From Schistocephalus solidus (lineage: Eukaryota; Platyhelminthes; Cestoda; Diphyllobothriidea; Diphyllobothriidae), in assembly GCA_017591395.1 (NCBI GenBank), contig WEDG01004291.1:1-64000 (forward strand): a stretch of DNA of 64,000 nt. Direction: 5' to 3'. The notes below the pieces were generated by a model that worked only from the letters and a program-made list of their open reading frames with translations, ran no database searches and was not told where the DNA came from. A program made the position numbers and the translations under genes. This document shows positions 1-10,004 of this stretch, piece by piece; the first letter of the stretch is position 1, and each line of letters begins with the position of its first letter.

Positions 1-60
1 TCCTCAGTGGGTCCCTCAGCGGTCTCTCATGCGGTTTCTGGTATATGGACTTTCTGTGCC

Positions 61-83
61 ATATATATATATATATATATATA
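61..83. repeat. (AT)n microsatellite
   Basis: Uninterrupted AT dinucleotide run of about 23 bases near the left edge, just beyond the 3' end of the Penelope-like remnant. Simple repeat; no function inferred. Confidence 0.9.
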
Positions 84-164
84 AGTAGTGAAAAGAAGGC
101 ATCCCAAGAAATAAAGTTTGAAGTTGAATACGTTCTATGGGAAATGGAGCTTTATTGTGTATAT

Positions 165-800
165 TTTTCAGCACCGGTTCTCCGGGTCGTCGTCAGACGC
201 AGGCGGGCAGCAAATGTGACCAAAAAAAGTTGACATCGTAATCACGCGAAAAAATGGATACTGGCGTGAACATCGGTACCATTGAGCGGCCGCCGTGTGT
301 ATCAGCCTGTCCTGATTGGTTCTTGTTTCTTCCATTTCTCCTTGAGATGTCTGTACGTCGCATCCAACTCGATATGTCTGTTTATGCATGACTCATCTGG
401 ATGCATCGCCTCGAGGAACTCTCGACCTTTCTTGGAGGAACAGGCAGCGACAATCCGAGTTTTTATCCCAAGCGAAGGTGTGCCCGGTGTCTAGTGTATG
501 CATAGCTGTTTAGGACAGATGGTCCCGCCTCTTTACTGCCAACTGATGTTCATAGATGCGTGTAGAGGCGGATTTGCCGGTCTGACCACAATACACGGCA
601 TCACATGCTTCACACGGGATCTTGTAGATGACTTCTTTCTTGTCCAAATAGTTGACCCTGTGCTTAGGGTGGAAAAGCTGGGTACGCCAAGTGGTTGTCG
701 GTTTGTGCGCCACATGAATTTAATGCTTCCTTAGGTGTCTTTCGACGAGTTCAGACACATTCTTAATGTACAGGGAAGGGTTCGCCATGTTTTTTATTTT
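165..800 (-). mobile_element. Penelope-like element remnant, GIY-YIG endonuclease end
   Basis: Reading the minus strand from about 790 downwards gives a region typical of the C-terminal end of Penelope-like elements (PLE): a segment with VSELVERHLRKH, then a GIY-YIG-type core with IPCEACDAVYCGQTG and an IYEHQLAVKRRDHLS segment (713-510). A shifted frame then gives MHTLDTGHTFAWDK and GREFLEAMHPDESCINRHIE, the usual PLE tail. GIY-YIG nucleases nick target DNA in EN-plus PLEs. Here a stop follows HLS, at least one frameshift is needed downstream, and no RT domain is visible within the window, so the copy is dead. The short open frame at 168-389 minus overlaps the tail and 3' flank. The family assignment rests on motif order and is fairly secure; the exact ends are not. 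Confidence 0.75.
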
Positions 801-1025
801 TTTGGCGCCTCGTTAGAACTACTTGGTTCCTTTTGCTTCGATTTCTGTCCTTTCAAGTATCGGCGTACAAAAATCCTTAGGGTACCCGTTCTGCGAAAAA
901 TAATTCACACAAGTAATTCAGTTCGATTCGATAGCCTTCTTCATCGGAGCAATGTGTTTTTGCTCGACTGAGTAGACTGTTGACGATCGTATGTAGTCGA
1001 TAGCGATGTATGCATATAGATGGAA

Positions 1026-1333
1026 TGGAACCGACAAAGACAAGGGAGACCGGAATGGCCATTTCTGGCTTATTAGCCGTCACAGCCAGTCATACCCAAT
1101 CCCAAGTGGCGCACACCTGGGATTCGAACCCGCGACCTTTGGTATTTGAGTCAAACGCTCTACCATTGAGCCACGGGCTCGTTGTTTTTGTCGGTTGTGA
1201 TCGGGAATATGATGATAGTGTGGGGCTCACCGATCTGCTTAAGGAACATGCGTGTTCCGTTGTGCCCTGGAGCTCAAAACTAGAGCTCCCTCGCAGGCGG
1301 TCGCTTAGCGACATGTAGCATATGTTGTTATAG
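1026..1333 (-). repeat. tRNA-headed hammerhead repeat, unit 1
   Basis: First unit of a tandem array with a ~300-bp period. On the minus strand each unit runs: tRNA-like head with A and B boxes, short linker, hammerhead fold, then a tail ending TTTGTCGGTTCCA. The unit resembles the Sma satellite/SINE of schistosomes, which also pairs a pol III promoter with a hammerhead. This unit is the most diverged: its core reads CTGTGA instead of CTGATGA, so the ribozyme is probably inactive. Confidence 0.8.
1044..1097 (-). ncRNA. Hammerhead-like motif, broken core (unit 1)
   Basis: Same fold as the intact copies (stem I GACTGG with CCGGTC, stem II GGC/GCC, GAAA), but the universally required A6 of the CUGAUGA core is deleted. 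Predicted inactive. Confidence 0.6.
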
Positions 1334-1632
1334 TGGAACCGACAAAACAAGGGTGACCGGAATGGCACTTTCTGGCTTATTAGCCGTCATCAGCCAGTTA
1401 TACCCAATCCCGCGTAGCACCACCGGGATTCGAACCTGCGACATTTGGTATTTGAGTCGAACGCTATACCATTGAGCCACGGGCTTGTTTTGTCGGTTGT
1501 GATCGGGAATATGATGATAGTGTGTGGCTCACCGATCTGCTTAAGGAACATTTATGTTCCGTTGTGCCCTGGAACTCAGACTAGAGTACTCACAGGCAGT
1601 CGCATAGCGACATGTAGCATATGTTGTTAATG
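1334..1632 (-). repeat. tRNA-headed hammerhead repeat, unit 2
   Basis: Second tandem unit, 308 bp after the first start. It keeps the tRNA-like head (minus strand), the hammerhead and the GGTTCCA end. The linker between head and hammerhead is shorter than in units 3 and 4. Confidence 0.8.
1351..1405 (-). ncRNA. Hammerhead ribozyme motif, weakened stem III (unit 2)
   Basis: CTGATGA and GAAA cores are intact and stem II is GGC/GCC. The stem III octamer is changed from ATGGCCAT to AGTGCCAT, leaving only the A15.1-U16.1 pair, and stem I has one A-C mismatch. Activity is doubtful. Confidence 0.55.
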
Positions 1633-1937
1633 TGGAACCGACAAAGACAAGGGAGACCGGAATGGCCATTTCTGGCTTATTAGCCGTCATCAGCCAGTCA
1701 TACCCAATCCCAAGTGTGGCACACCTGGGATTCGAACCCGCGACCTTTGGTATTTGAGTCGAACGCTCTACCATTGAGCCACGGGCTCATTGCTTCTTCG
1801 GTTGCGATCGGGAATATGATGATAGTGTGTGGCTCACCGATCTGCTTAAGAAACATTTATGTTCCGTTGTGCCCTGGAACTCAGACTAGAGTACTCACAG
1901 GCAGTCGCATAGCGACATGTAGCATATGTTGTTAATG
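1633..1937 (-). repeat. tRNA-headed hammerhead repeat, unit 3
   Basis: Complete 305-bp unit and the best reference copy. On the minus strand the tRNA-like head, with B box GGTTCGAATCC, lies upstream of an intact hammerhead (1705-1651), followed by the tail ending at 1633. The rest of the unit is unique spacer ending in the ACATAAATGTTCC palindrome region. Confidence 0.85.
1651..1705 (-). ncRNA. Hammerhead ribozyme, type I, intact core (unit 3)
   Basis: Minus-strand fold, 55 nt: outer stem I GGG/CCC, internal loop UAU opposite U, inner stem I GACUGG/CCGGUC, core CUGAUGA, stem II GGC-UAAUAA-GCC with a C-A pair at its base, GAA, then stem III AU/AU closing a GGCC loop. Predicted cleavage follows the AUU triplet. 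This is the arrangement of natural type I hammerheads with very short stem III found in retroelements. Folding was done by eye. Confidence 0.75.
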
Positions 1938-2043
1938 TGGAACCGACAAAGACAAGGGAGACCGGAATGGCCATTTCTGGCTTATTAGCCGTCATCAGCC
2001 AGTCATACCCAATCCCAAGTGTGGCACACCTGGGATTCGAACC
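1938..2043 (-). repeat. tRNA-headed hammerhead repeat, truncated unit 4
   Basis: Fourth unit: tail and hammerhead are present, but the unit stops inside the tRNA-like B box at about 2043, where the sequence switches to the inverted partial copy. Confidence 0.8.
1956..2010 (-). ncRNA. Hammerhead ribozyme, type I, intact core (unit 4)
   Basis: Identical in all core and stem positions to the unit 3 ribozyme (GACTGG/CCGGTC, CTGATGA, GGC/GCC, GAAA, ATGGCCAT). Confidence 0.75.
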
Positions 2044-2134
2044 ACACAACGGAACATAAATGTTCCTTAAGCAGATCGGTGAGCTACACACTATCATCAT
2101 ATTCCCGATCGCAACCGACAAAGCAACGAGCCCG

Positions 2135-2188
2135 TGGCTCAATGGTAGAGCGTTCGACTCAAATACCAAAGGTCGCGGGTTCGAATCC
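2135..2188 (+). promoter_or_regulatory. tRNA-like internal pol III promoter (A and B boxes)
   Basis: A box TGGCTCAATGG at 2135-2145 and B box GGTTCGAATCC at 2178-2188 match the internal pol III promoter consensus with tRNA-like spacing. The acceptor strands do not pair, so this is a SINE-type head and not a tRNA gene. Confidence 0.7.
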
Positions 2189-2210
2189 CAGGTGTGCCAC
2201 ACTTGGGATT

Positions 2211-2265
2211 GGGTATGACTGGCTGATGACGGCTAATAAGCCAGAAATGGCCATTCCGGTCTCCC
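2211..2265 (+). ncRNA. Hammerhead ribozyme, type I, intact core (inverted copy)
   Basis: Positions: outer stem I GGG 2211-2213 with CCC 2263-2265; inner stem I 2217-2222 with 2256-2261; core CTGATGA 2223-2229; stem II 2231-2233 with 2240-2242 and loop TAATAA; GAA 2244-2246; A15.1 at 2247 pairs with U16.1 at 2254; predicted cleavage after 2255. Confidence 0.75.
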
Positions 2266-2308
2266 TTGTCTTTGTCGGTTCCACATTAACAACATATATA
2301 TATATATG

Positions 2309-2675
2309 TCAAACAAGTGCATGACGCTCACGGATGTGGTTAGGATCGCATTTAATCCCATTCTGTCCGCCTGTCCGTTAGCTAGCCACTGGCGATTTAC
2401 GGACGTTGTGTCATAAGACACATGCCACATATAATGCACACGTATGTTGCTATAGATGCAACAGGCAAGACGTAGACAGCTGTTTCACGGTTGTTACCGA
2501 TCATCAGTACATCATGTGCCTTGTGCAGTGAGGTATATACAATTCAAACAAGTGCATGACACTCACTGATTTGGTTAAAATCGTACTCAATCCCATTCTG
2601 TCCGCCCGCTTGCCAGCTAGCCACTGGCGATAAACGAACGTTGTGTCATAAGTTACATGCCACATATAATGCACT
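2309..2675 (-). repeat. 235-bp tandem repeat carrying a second hammerhead
   Basis: The ~130-bp block starting TCAAACAAGTGCATGAC at 2309 recurs at 2544, a 235-bp period, through to the GCAC at 2436 and 2671. The second unit is truncated after about 2675. The remaining part of the first unit (2440-2543) holds a hammerhead on the minus strand. Direct repeats flanking a hammerhead recall the pseudo-LTRs of Penelope-like elements, and the orientation matches the Penelope remnant to the left, but a link is only inferred. Confidence 0.75.
2464..2520 (-). ncRNA. Hammerhead ribozyme, type I, second family
   Basis: Minus strand, 57 nt: outer stem I GGCA/UGCC, internal loop CAU opposite U, inner stem I GAUGUA/UACGUC (one G-U wobble), core CUGAUGA, stem II CGGU-AACA-ACCG with a U-U at its base, GAAA, then stem III AC/GU closing AGCU, and the canonical GUC cleavage triplet (cut between 2475 and 2474). 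All conserved core bases are present. Its sequence is unrelated to the array family although the layout is the same. Confidence 0.75.
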
Positions 2676-2679
2676 CAAA

Positions 2680-4790
2680 TATTCGATAAAACCACCCGAG
2701 GAAATAACATACTCGACATTATTCTCACCAATCATAGTTGCCTACATGTACGTGATATGCCTGCAAAGCGATTAATACTGATCACAAAACAATAATATTT
2801 ATGCTCTCACTAAACATATAACCAGCAAACGATTCTAAAATCAGTCACATAAATCCTCGAAAACTTGACCAGGAATCAATGAACAGCTATATCAGATCAC
2901 TAGAATGTCGTCCATAACTTCTAACAAAATCCCCAGAGAATCAATTAACCTTCTTTACGCTTCCCGCGTAAAAAAACAAAAACACCACATTTTCTATCAA
3001 ATCGACATAAATAACTAACTACACACCCCGTGTTATTTAATAATCTACACTGCGACAAATTAAAGAAATCTACGACCTAGCAACCAAAATGAAAATAAAA
3101 AAGCTGATAGCTGCAGAACACCAAGTGAGTGAATCCCCAAGGCAAACAGCCGACAATTTTCAAAAGAAAATAAAAAATTGTCCAAAATCAGGGCCACAAA
3201 TTATGATCATGTACTCAGTTCAGATAATAAAAAATTGCAACCAAATAGTGAATTTATTAAACAAACACTTATCCGCTAATTATAAAGTAGAAGATGAACC
3301 TATCCCAAAATCAACTGAACTAACCACCCGGATTCTTCGTGAGATCGATTTAAGTGAAGACACAGTAAAACCAGCTATCCAACAAATACCCACGTTTCCC
3401 TCCTATGGGACCGATAAAATGCCTCCATGTATAATTAACCATATGATATATGCCCCAATACTCCTCGCTAAACTTTTCTCGCTACTTCAAGTAAATTCAA
3501 TTTTTCCAGACACATGGAAATATTCCAACATTGTTCCAATCCATAAAAACGGTAACTGATCTAACATTTAAAGCTTCGTGGTGTTCATAGCACAACGACA
3601 ATCGCCAAAATCCTAGAAAAAGTATTTTACAATCAAATACTAAATTAGGGCACGAACACCAACTTCGTACCTCCCTCTTAACATGCCTTCTTACCTAAGA
3701 AGTCATGTCAGTCGGGCCATCTCACTTTTCTGGAATTCATTTCCATCAACAGAGATGAAGGAAATATGGTAGCCACAGTATACTTTGAGCTCAAAAATGC
3801 CTTCGGCAAAGTCCCCATAAAAGGCTTATAACGAAGATAATAAGCCATGGCATACGGCCTCCCCTACTTGAGTTTCTCAGATCTTACCTCTAAAACTGAC
3901 ATCAGGTAGTGCAGATTCGAAACATTGTCTCAGACCCATCTCCTATTACTATTTGAGTGCTACACGGCACCATCTTAGGTCCCCTTCTCTTTCTCATATT
4001 TATTCATGACCTATCGACCTTATCAACCATTGCCAAAATATTTCTATATGCAGAAGATCTTAAACTCGCATATGCGTACAATGAGTAGACAGTGACTAAT
4101 ATCCACATTGCTATCGCAGCGGATCCCAAAAAGCTTAGTGAATGGAGTAAACAATGGCAAATACCATACTCACCAGCCAAATGCAATCAATTGATCTTTG
4201 CTCAACAAAACAGCCACCCATAATTTTCGATGCTTGCAAAATAAAGGGATAGCTATCCATAAAAGCTATACAAATACTCTTGACTCATCCTCTCACGTTA
4301 AATAATATCACCAAAAGCCAATAGCCTCTGCGGATTAATATGTAAAATTTTTACCTCAAATACTCTAAAAAAATATCTTTTAAAATGTAAGTATTACCTC
4401 TCCTGGATTACTGCTCAATTTTCTTTGGTATAATGCCCTCAGATGGCTGGAAGAAATAAAAAGGAATTCAAAGACGCTTTACCGGATCTTTGTCCAAATG
4501 TGATGATATACAAGGTTAATATATTGAATTATACAATGGATATAGTCTTCGACCCCCTCTAAACCAGAAGGCTCCAAATTGGCCTCACGTTTCTGTTCAA
4601 GGTCATAAATGAACAATATTTTCTCAGAAATAATACTGTCAAATCACAATGGCCCTCGAGCCACTCGAACTTTCGAAAATACCATAAGAATCCCCAAATT
4701 CAAAAAAGCCCAACAATCAAAATTCTATTCCAAAAGATATTCGAGTATACGGAATGCTCTCCCTAATAGCTGAATTTGAAAGAAAAAACA
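2680..4790 (+). mobile_element. Degenerate LINE (YADD family), EN end to RT
   Basis: Starts near NNILDIILTN, the end of an endonuclease domain, and runs through an open stretch at 3089-3559 with PCIINHMIYAPILLAKLFSL and IVPIHKNGN (RT fingers). Later decayed pieces include FIHDLSTLST, FLYAEDLKLAYAYN (RT motif C, second Asp position retained, first changed to Glu) and SEWSKQWQIPYSPAKCNQL, then thumb remnants to about 4760. Many stops and frameshifts. The same family recurs at 63110-64000 and is related to those at 36496, 39330 and 45185. Confidence 0.75.
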
Positions 4791-4959
4791 AAAAAACATT
4801 TTCTCACATGAGAATACAGATAAATTCTTAAATAAAATAGGACCCTTTCAAGCCAGTTCTTCGATAAAGAATTTGGACCGAAAGGGATTTGCTGCCGCTT
4901 ACCACCGAAAACATCATGTTATACATCGAGAAATACGGTTATATATGTTAAGAACACTA

Positions 4960-5800
4960 TAAATACATAAACATGTGACTGTAATTTACACCACAGTCAT
5001 AAACATTTCAGAAATTCTTTTCATATCATTTATGGCTGTGGCAATGATTTAACCCACCTGACACAAAAAAAATAAGTTGTGTCACAATTATTAACATCAC
5101 TTCAATAAACCTACAAATATCTGGAGCCACCAAGTAGAGGATCAACATCATGTTAGAAACAAACACATTTTTTGCATATCACATAAACACAATAAATGCA
5201 TAAACGCACCATAATCACAGCCATCTGTTGCCCTACCAGACACAAAAAATAATTTCAGCAATAAATATTGACCTAATTGAATAAACTTCCAATAATCCTA
5301 AATTCCCCCTTTTCTTCTCTTATCATAGCCATAAGTTGAACTTCATGACACTAAAAATTATTGCAGAAAAAAGTATTGCCATAACTTCGATAAACCTTTA
5401 GAGATCTCAATACATCAATTCCATGATCAATACCAGGTTAAACACAAATAAAATGTTTTTTTTATTTTTCATGTTGTATAAACATACTAAATTTATAAAT
5501 ATAGCATAATCATAAATATTTAATCTCTTCCTGCCTTATCCAATCACAGCTATCAGTTAACCTACCGGACACTTAAAATACTTTCAGTAACAAATATTGA
5601 CATAAATGCATAAACGTCCCATCATCATAAATTTATGTTTTTCTTCTCTTATCATAGCCATGAGCTAACCATTTTAATGCTAAAAATTTCATCAATGGAC
5701 ACCAACATGCCTTCACTAAACCTGTTAATGTCTGTTGTAAACAGACATGCTCTTTTTATGCTCTTCATATCCTCGACTCCATTCAGTGGACACCAAAAAC
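4960..5800. repeat. AT-rich degenerate repeats
   Basis: Several loosely similar blocks recur, each with an AGCCAT- or CAGCCATCTG-like start, a GACAC(A/T)AAAA segment and an AATAAAC(C/T)T segment, near 5040, 5220, 5330, 5550 and 5650. This looks like an old, diverged tandem array. No coding capacity was seen; the open frame at 5635-5826 is not recognised. Confidence 0.35.
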
Positions 5801-5829
5801 TATTTCAGCAATTAGCAGGACAGTAGCGA

Positions 5830-8200
5830 TTACTTGAGCAAAATTAATAAAATTGTAAGGGTAAATATTCTTAATAAGCTTGCAGAGATTAATCGTTCAT
5901 CAATTCTTTTCTGATCAAGGTCAGTCAGTAACCAATCTCATATTATCAAACATAATATAATGATTGGATCATTGAAATTTTCTCGCAGTTGAGCGGTTCC
6001 TGCCCATAACCCGTTTCTACCTTTTTTAGAGATCAGTTCAACTAAGCCTTCGATAGCACCCACCATGGGCAAGATCTCCTGGAATAGCTTCCAGTCATGT
6101 AACGCTGGCAGAATCGAAAAACACTCTGTCAAGCACACATGTATAGATCGAAGGAGAGAATAAGTTTATAGCGTAAAGGATCTATGTTAACGGTAAAAAA
6201 TGATAGAACTACAAAAGGAGAATAGAAGGACAAAAACTAATATCTAGGACCTGTACAATCGATCCGTTTGGAGTGGAATGTAGTCACGAATGATCAGTCA
6301 GATACCGGTGAGGATTGCAGCACTGTTGGCAACTGCGGGTGAGGGTCATGGAGATGCTGACGGTAAGAAACACGCGAGACTGAACGAGAGCGATAACGGG
6401 AAGATGTGTCAGCGATAGGGAGAGAAGGAACACCGGCATCTTCGGCAAGCAACCATTACATATTTCCCATCCGGGATCCACGCGAAAATTTCATAGTACA
6501 TTCAAACAATTCTGTGGGTTTCGTGGTCCGTTAGAGCCTAAATACTAGCTGAACCACAAACCAGAACGGTGAGCTTGGAGGCACTCACATCTGATTGGAT
6601 GTAATGGACAATGGAATAGCCCGCGATCGACTCGACCCCTGTCAGATGAGCACTCAAAAATCCATAAGTGACAGACTATTCTTGACCCAAAAATTATTAA
6701 CACGAAACATTAATTTTAATATTGTCAAGTTATTTATTTTCATGTTTTGCTATTACTTTGCCTTGGAAAACAGGTTTTTTACTTAAAACAAAGTCCTTGT
6801 TTCGCACTCTGTTAACCAAGCCTAAAACCAAAACAAAGATTAAGTGGCAGCTGAAAGAAGGAGTTTTTTAGGTTTTTCCTGTGTTCTAAGATAATTGACG
6901 GCGCCCGAGAGGTGCTATATAAATAAACCTAGTACAAAGGATGGAGTAGCAGGAGCCATAAGTGACACTGAGTGTCCATAATACAACAGACCATCTTCAA
7001 TCATGTTCCACTGTTGGATACCATACACAATGGGGGTGTCTATGATGACGTCTCCCAACACACGGCAAAATTTCCACCTACCGACTAGAGAATGTTCCAA
7101 CTCCTAAGGGGCTGTTTTGGTAAGCTTCACAAGTAGCTGTTGAGGCAATATTTTGAATGAGCACAAAAAATTGCGAACCAAGAAAGGGAGATAGTTTAGA
7201 CTGAACTAAAAATTGGCGAGGCTTCTATAAAAACGGTCGAATAGGATAATTTGCGCTCAGAAAACGGATGGTACTAAGGTACATAAAGTCGCCCAAAATA
7301 TATCCTCCAAAGAGGAACCGAGCAATCATGCAAAAAAAATACGTTCAATTTTAACCCAATATGATCTTCAAGGGAAAAGAAGGCAAATGAGGACTATAAA
7401 CTTCCAATGGTAGGGCGACCTTAAATAATTTCAAAAACTCATAAGCTATCGGGAAGGTCGGAAAACGCAGCTAATCCGACCTCAGTTTGAAAGAAAAGTG
7501 CGAATGTTTCACCTCGTAGTACATTAAGCCTTGCTCTAAATTACCGGGGGTTTCGGGTTGGGGCTAGATATAGGTTAAGGGTTATGCGGATCGGTGTTTT
7601 TTAGTACCCAGGAATGGTTATCTCCTGCAATTTAGCACAAGGCTATCTGTCGTACGGGAGATGCAGATTCCCGCGTCCAAGCAAAAGTCCCTCAGTAACA
7701 ATTCTAAAAACCCATGTCAACCTATAAAACCATTCAATGCTGGTCATTTTATGTTATCGGTTTTGAAATCCAAAGGACAGATACTACTGTGGTAGATTTA
7801 AAATGAACGATACTCATTCGTTAGTAAGAAATTTTTGCGACTTTCTAGGATTTATATCGAGTAACCTCGTGAAGTCTGTCAGATGGTGGCCAACACATAT
7901 GCGTAAGCTGTGTGTTAGGGGTTAAGCACCGCAAAATACTCCGGAGCTTATCGACTTCAAAACTAGCTTTATTTTATCCCTCGAATGAAATTCTGGCAGT
8001 ATGAAAACGCGCAAGTCAGTTTTCAAATGAACCCATCTAGAGCTGGCAGGAGCGTGTAGACTCAGATGATTCTGCCGGACTGCACACCCACTGTTGTGGC
8101 AATTTAAAACAAAAAGCCTTATACACTCCATTGTAGGTGTACTATCGATTGCCCGCGAAATTTAGCTAAATCAAACAGGAGATCTGCCTGACTGACAAAA
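5830..8200. other. No recognisable gene
   Basis: Short open frames only (up to about 66 codons), none with a recognisable motif. No tRNA-like or LINE-like sequence was seen. Probably ancient repeat or intergenic sequence. Confidence 0.4.
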
Positions 8201-8229
8201 AGCGTTTATCTCTCAGAGCCCACACCAGA

Positions 8230-8520
8230 CCATAACATGTGCGTGGCCCGCCTTACACGTAGATATTTATGTCTCGTGAGTCATTGCGCCCACTCCCAAC
8301 GTCAGGTGGTTGTGGGTTCAGACGGTCCCCTGATGCGTGTGAGAGGGGAGAAAGAGAGCGTGAGGCCAATACTGGGGGATCCATACTCATGGCAGACCAG
8401 CACATTCTTCACTTTAGTAAATCTAAATGCTTAAACCTATGCAGACGCGCTATCAGCAGTGCCTTCGAAGGCTGCCAGTCTGTGAGTTAGGCCGCGATGG
8501 CTCCTTCTAAACGTGAAATT
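8230..8520 (+). repeat. Copies of the RTE 3'-region repeat (diverged)
   Basis: Segments such as the CGCCCACTCCCA...GAGAG block near 8285-8365 and GGCTGCCAGTCTGTGAG followed by GCGATGGCTCCTTCTAAACGTGA at 8469-8512 match the repeat downstream of the RTE-like LINE at 13094-13700. Region 8520-9100 holds nothing further that can be identified. Confidence 0.5.
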
Positions 8521-9593
8521 CGAGGCATTTTCTTCGGTGTGGGATCAGAGCAGCCCTGTCAGAAGTTAAACGCATGAAGTGGAGCAGGCGTAGAAGAGTT
8601 GGTCCCCTTTTCAGTCAGTGTGTCCGCACGCAGGTGCGCAAATTACACCACCACTAGACCGTTGCAAATGGACCAATGCTTAGAAGTTCCCACATTCTAG
8701 TAGCTACTTTGTCTGGATCGCAATATTTCCGGGTATTGTCGGCGCAAGCATTGAGAAATCGAAGAGTCAGGACAATTAACGCATTGACAACGAAAAAATG
8801 ACCGTTTTTCAGGACTTAACATAAAGAATACGAATAGAAGTAAAACAGAGGTGGCGACAAAATGGAGCTTTGCGTGACCTCTTGTTTGACGACGAGAGTC
8901 GCATATTTATAAAAGTATCGGTGCGACAGGAACGCAGCCCACAATAAGCAGACGAGGGTGAGGACATAAATAAGAAAGAATAGAGTATTCATCCATCCTG
9001 TGAGTAGGCCTGCTGGGGTGAAGGGATACTAGTTAGGGATAGCACCACACAGATAGCATTTGGTCGCTCCATTTGTCTCGTAGAGGTGGTGAATGCTCCT
9101 GTGGCCGCCTCTAACTGGTACCCAAATGTCACCTGTGGCTCCTCGAAGTTGGGTTCTTCCCAGCGGCCACACCCCGGGCAACCGTCACGACCGGCGGGCT
9201 AAACCAGGTGAGGGTCTCCGGTGTGGTGTGTGCCTCCACACCCGGTATGTCTGAATCCCGAACTTCCCACCTCCCCCCCTCGCAAAAAGTCCTACGGTGG
9301 GGGCGACAGCAACCCCGTAGGTGGCCCAGACTAACTCGGGTCGTTCTCCTACTAAAACAAATCCATGACCAATAGTGGAGTTCGGCAGCCGTCTTGGATG
9401 TCCGAGCAGCCCTATTTAGGGATAGCACTGCTTGCCTCCTCGCGGAGGAAGGGGCTAGAAAATGTGCCCTAAAAATGCTGTGTCTCACGTCTTCTGCAGC
9501 CGGCCGCGGCTCGCAGATCGCAAATTACGCGGTCGTAAAAATCCAAGAAACAACAATACCCCCGTGCCCATCCCCCCTCGTCATACCCTCCAG

Positions 9594-9936
9594 GCTGCTC
9601 GGGTGAGTCCACTCACACTAGCAGCCTGGAATGTTCGTTCCCTTTTAGACAATCCTAGGAGCAACCGGCCAGGACGGAGGACGGCGCTAGTCGCTCGGGA
9701 ACTGGCGTGCTACAAGGTGGACATTGCTGCTCTCAACGAGACCCGATTCTCTGAGCAGGGTCAGCTGGAGGAGGTGGGGGCCGGCTACACCTTCTTTTGG
9801 AGCGGCTGGTCAAAGGCAGAACGACGCGACGCTGACGGTGTCTTTGCCATCCGGAACGACATTGTTAGACGTTCTGGTAACAAAGGCGATCCGCGATGCC
9901 GATGGTTGGACAGATCACCAACTCGTCATCTTCTAG
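9594..9936 (+). pseudogene. APE-type endonuclease remnant of RTE-like LINE
   Basis: Begins with LAAWNVRSLLDNP and contains KVDIAALNETRFSEQGQLEE, i.e. the N-terminal Asn and Glu motifs of the exonuclease/endonuclease/phosphatase fold. At about 9865 the frame jumps directly from AIRNDIV to a sequence (other frame) reading VLVTKAIRDADGWTDHQLVI, the C-terminal end with the catalytic Asp-His. The roughly 130-150 residues between, with the GDFN-type motif, are missing. The second RTE copy at 17470-18130 keeps part of that region. The nuclease cannot be functional. Confidence 0.8.
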
Positions 9937-10004
9937 ATGAGGCTCCGTCTGCAACCCCGACGAAAGCCCCAAGATAAGAGGCCACCAGGTAAATTAAAAA
10001 CTCT

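Larger units (their letters stand above)
2044..2283 (+). repeat. Inverted copy of the tRNA-headed hammerhead repeat
   Basis: The same repeat read on the plus strand: spacer, tRNA-like head (2131-2203), hammerhead (2211-2265) and the tail ending GGTTCCA at about 2283. Together with unit 4 it forms a large inverted repeat. Confidence 0.85.

Noticed and set aside
2131..2203. A genuine tRNA gene
   Set aside because: A and B boxes are present, but the acceptor strands do not pair and the sequence recurs as the head of a repeat. The same applies to 57455-57540 and 38464-38538.
8230..8490. Overlapping plus-strand frames of 65-73 codons
   Set aside because: The segment matches the non-coding RTE 3'-region repeat.
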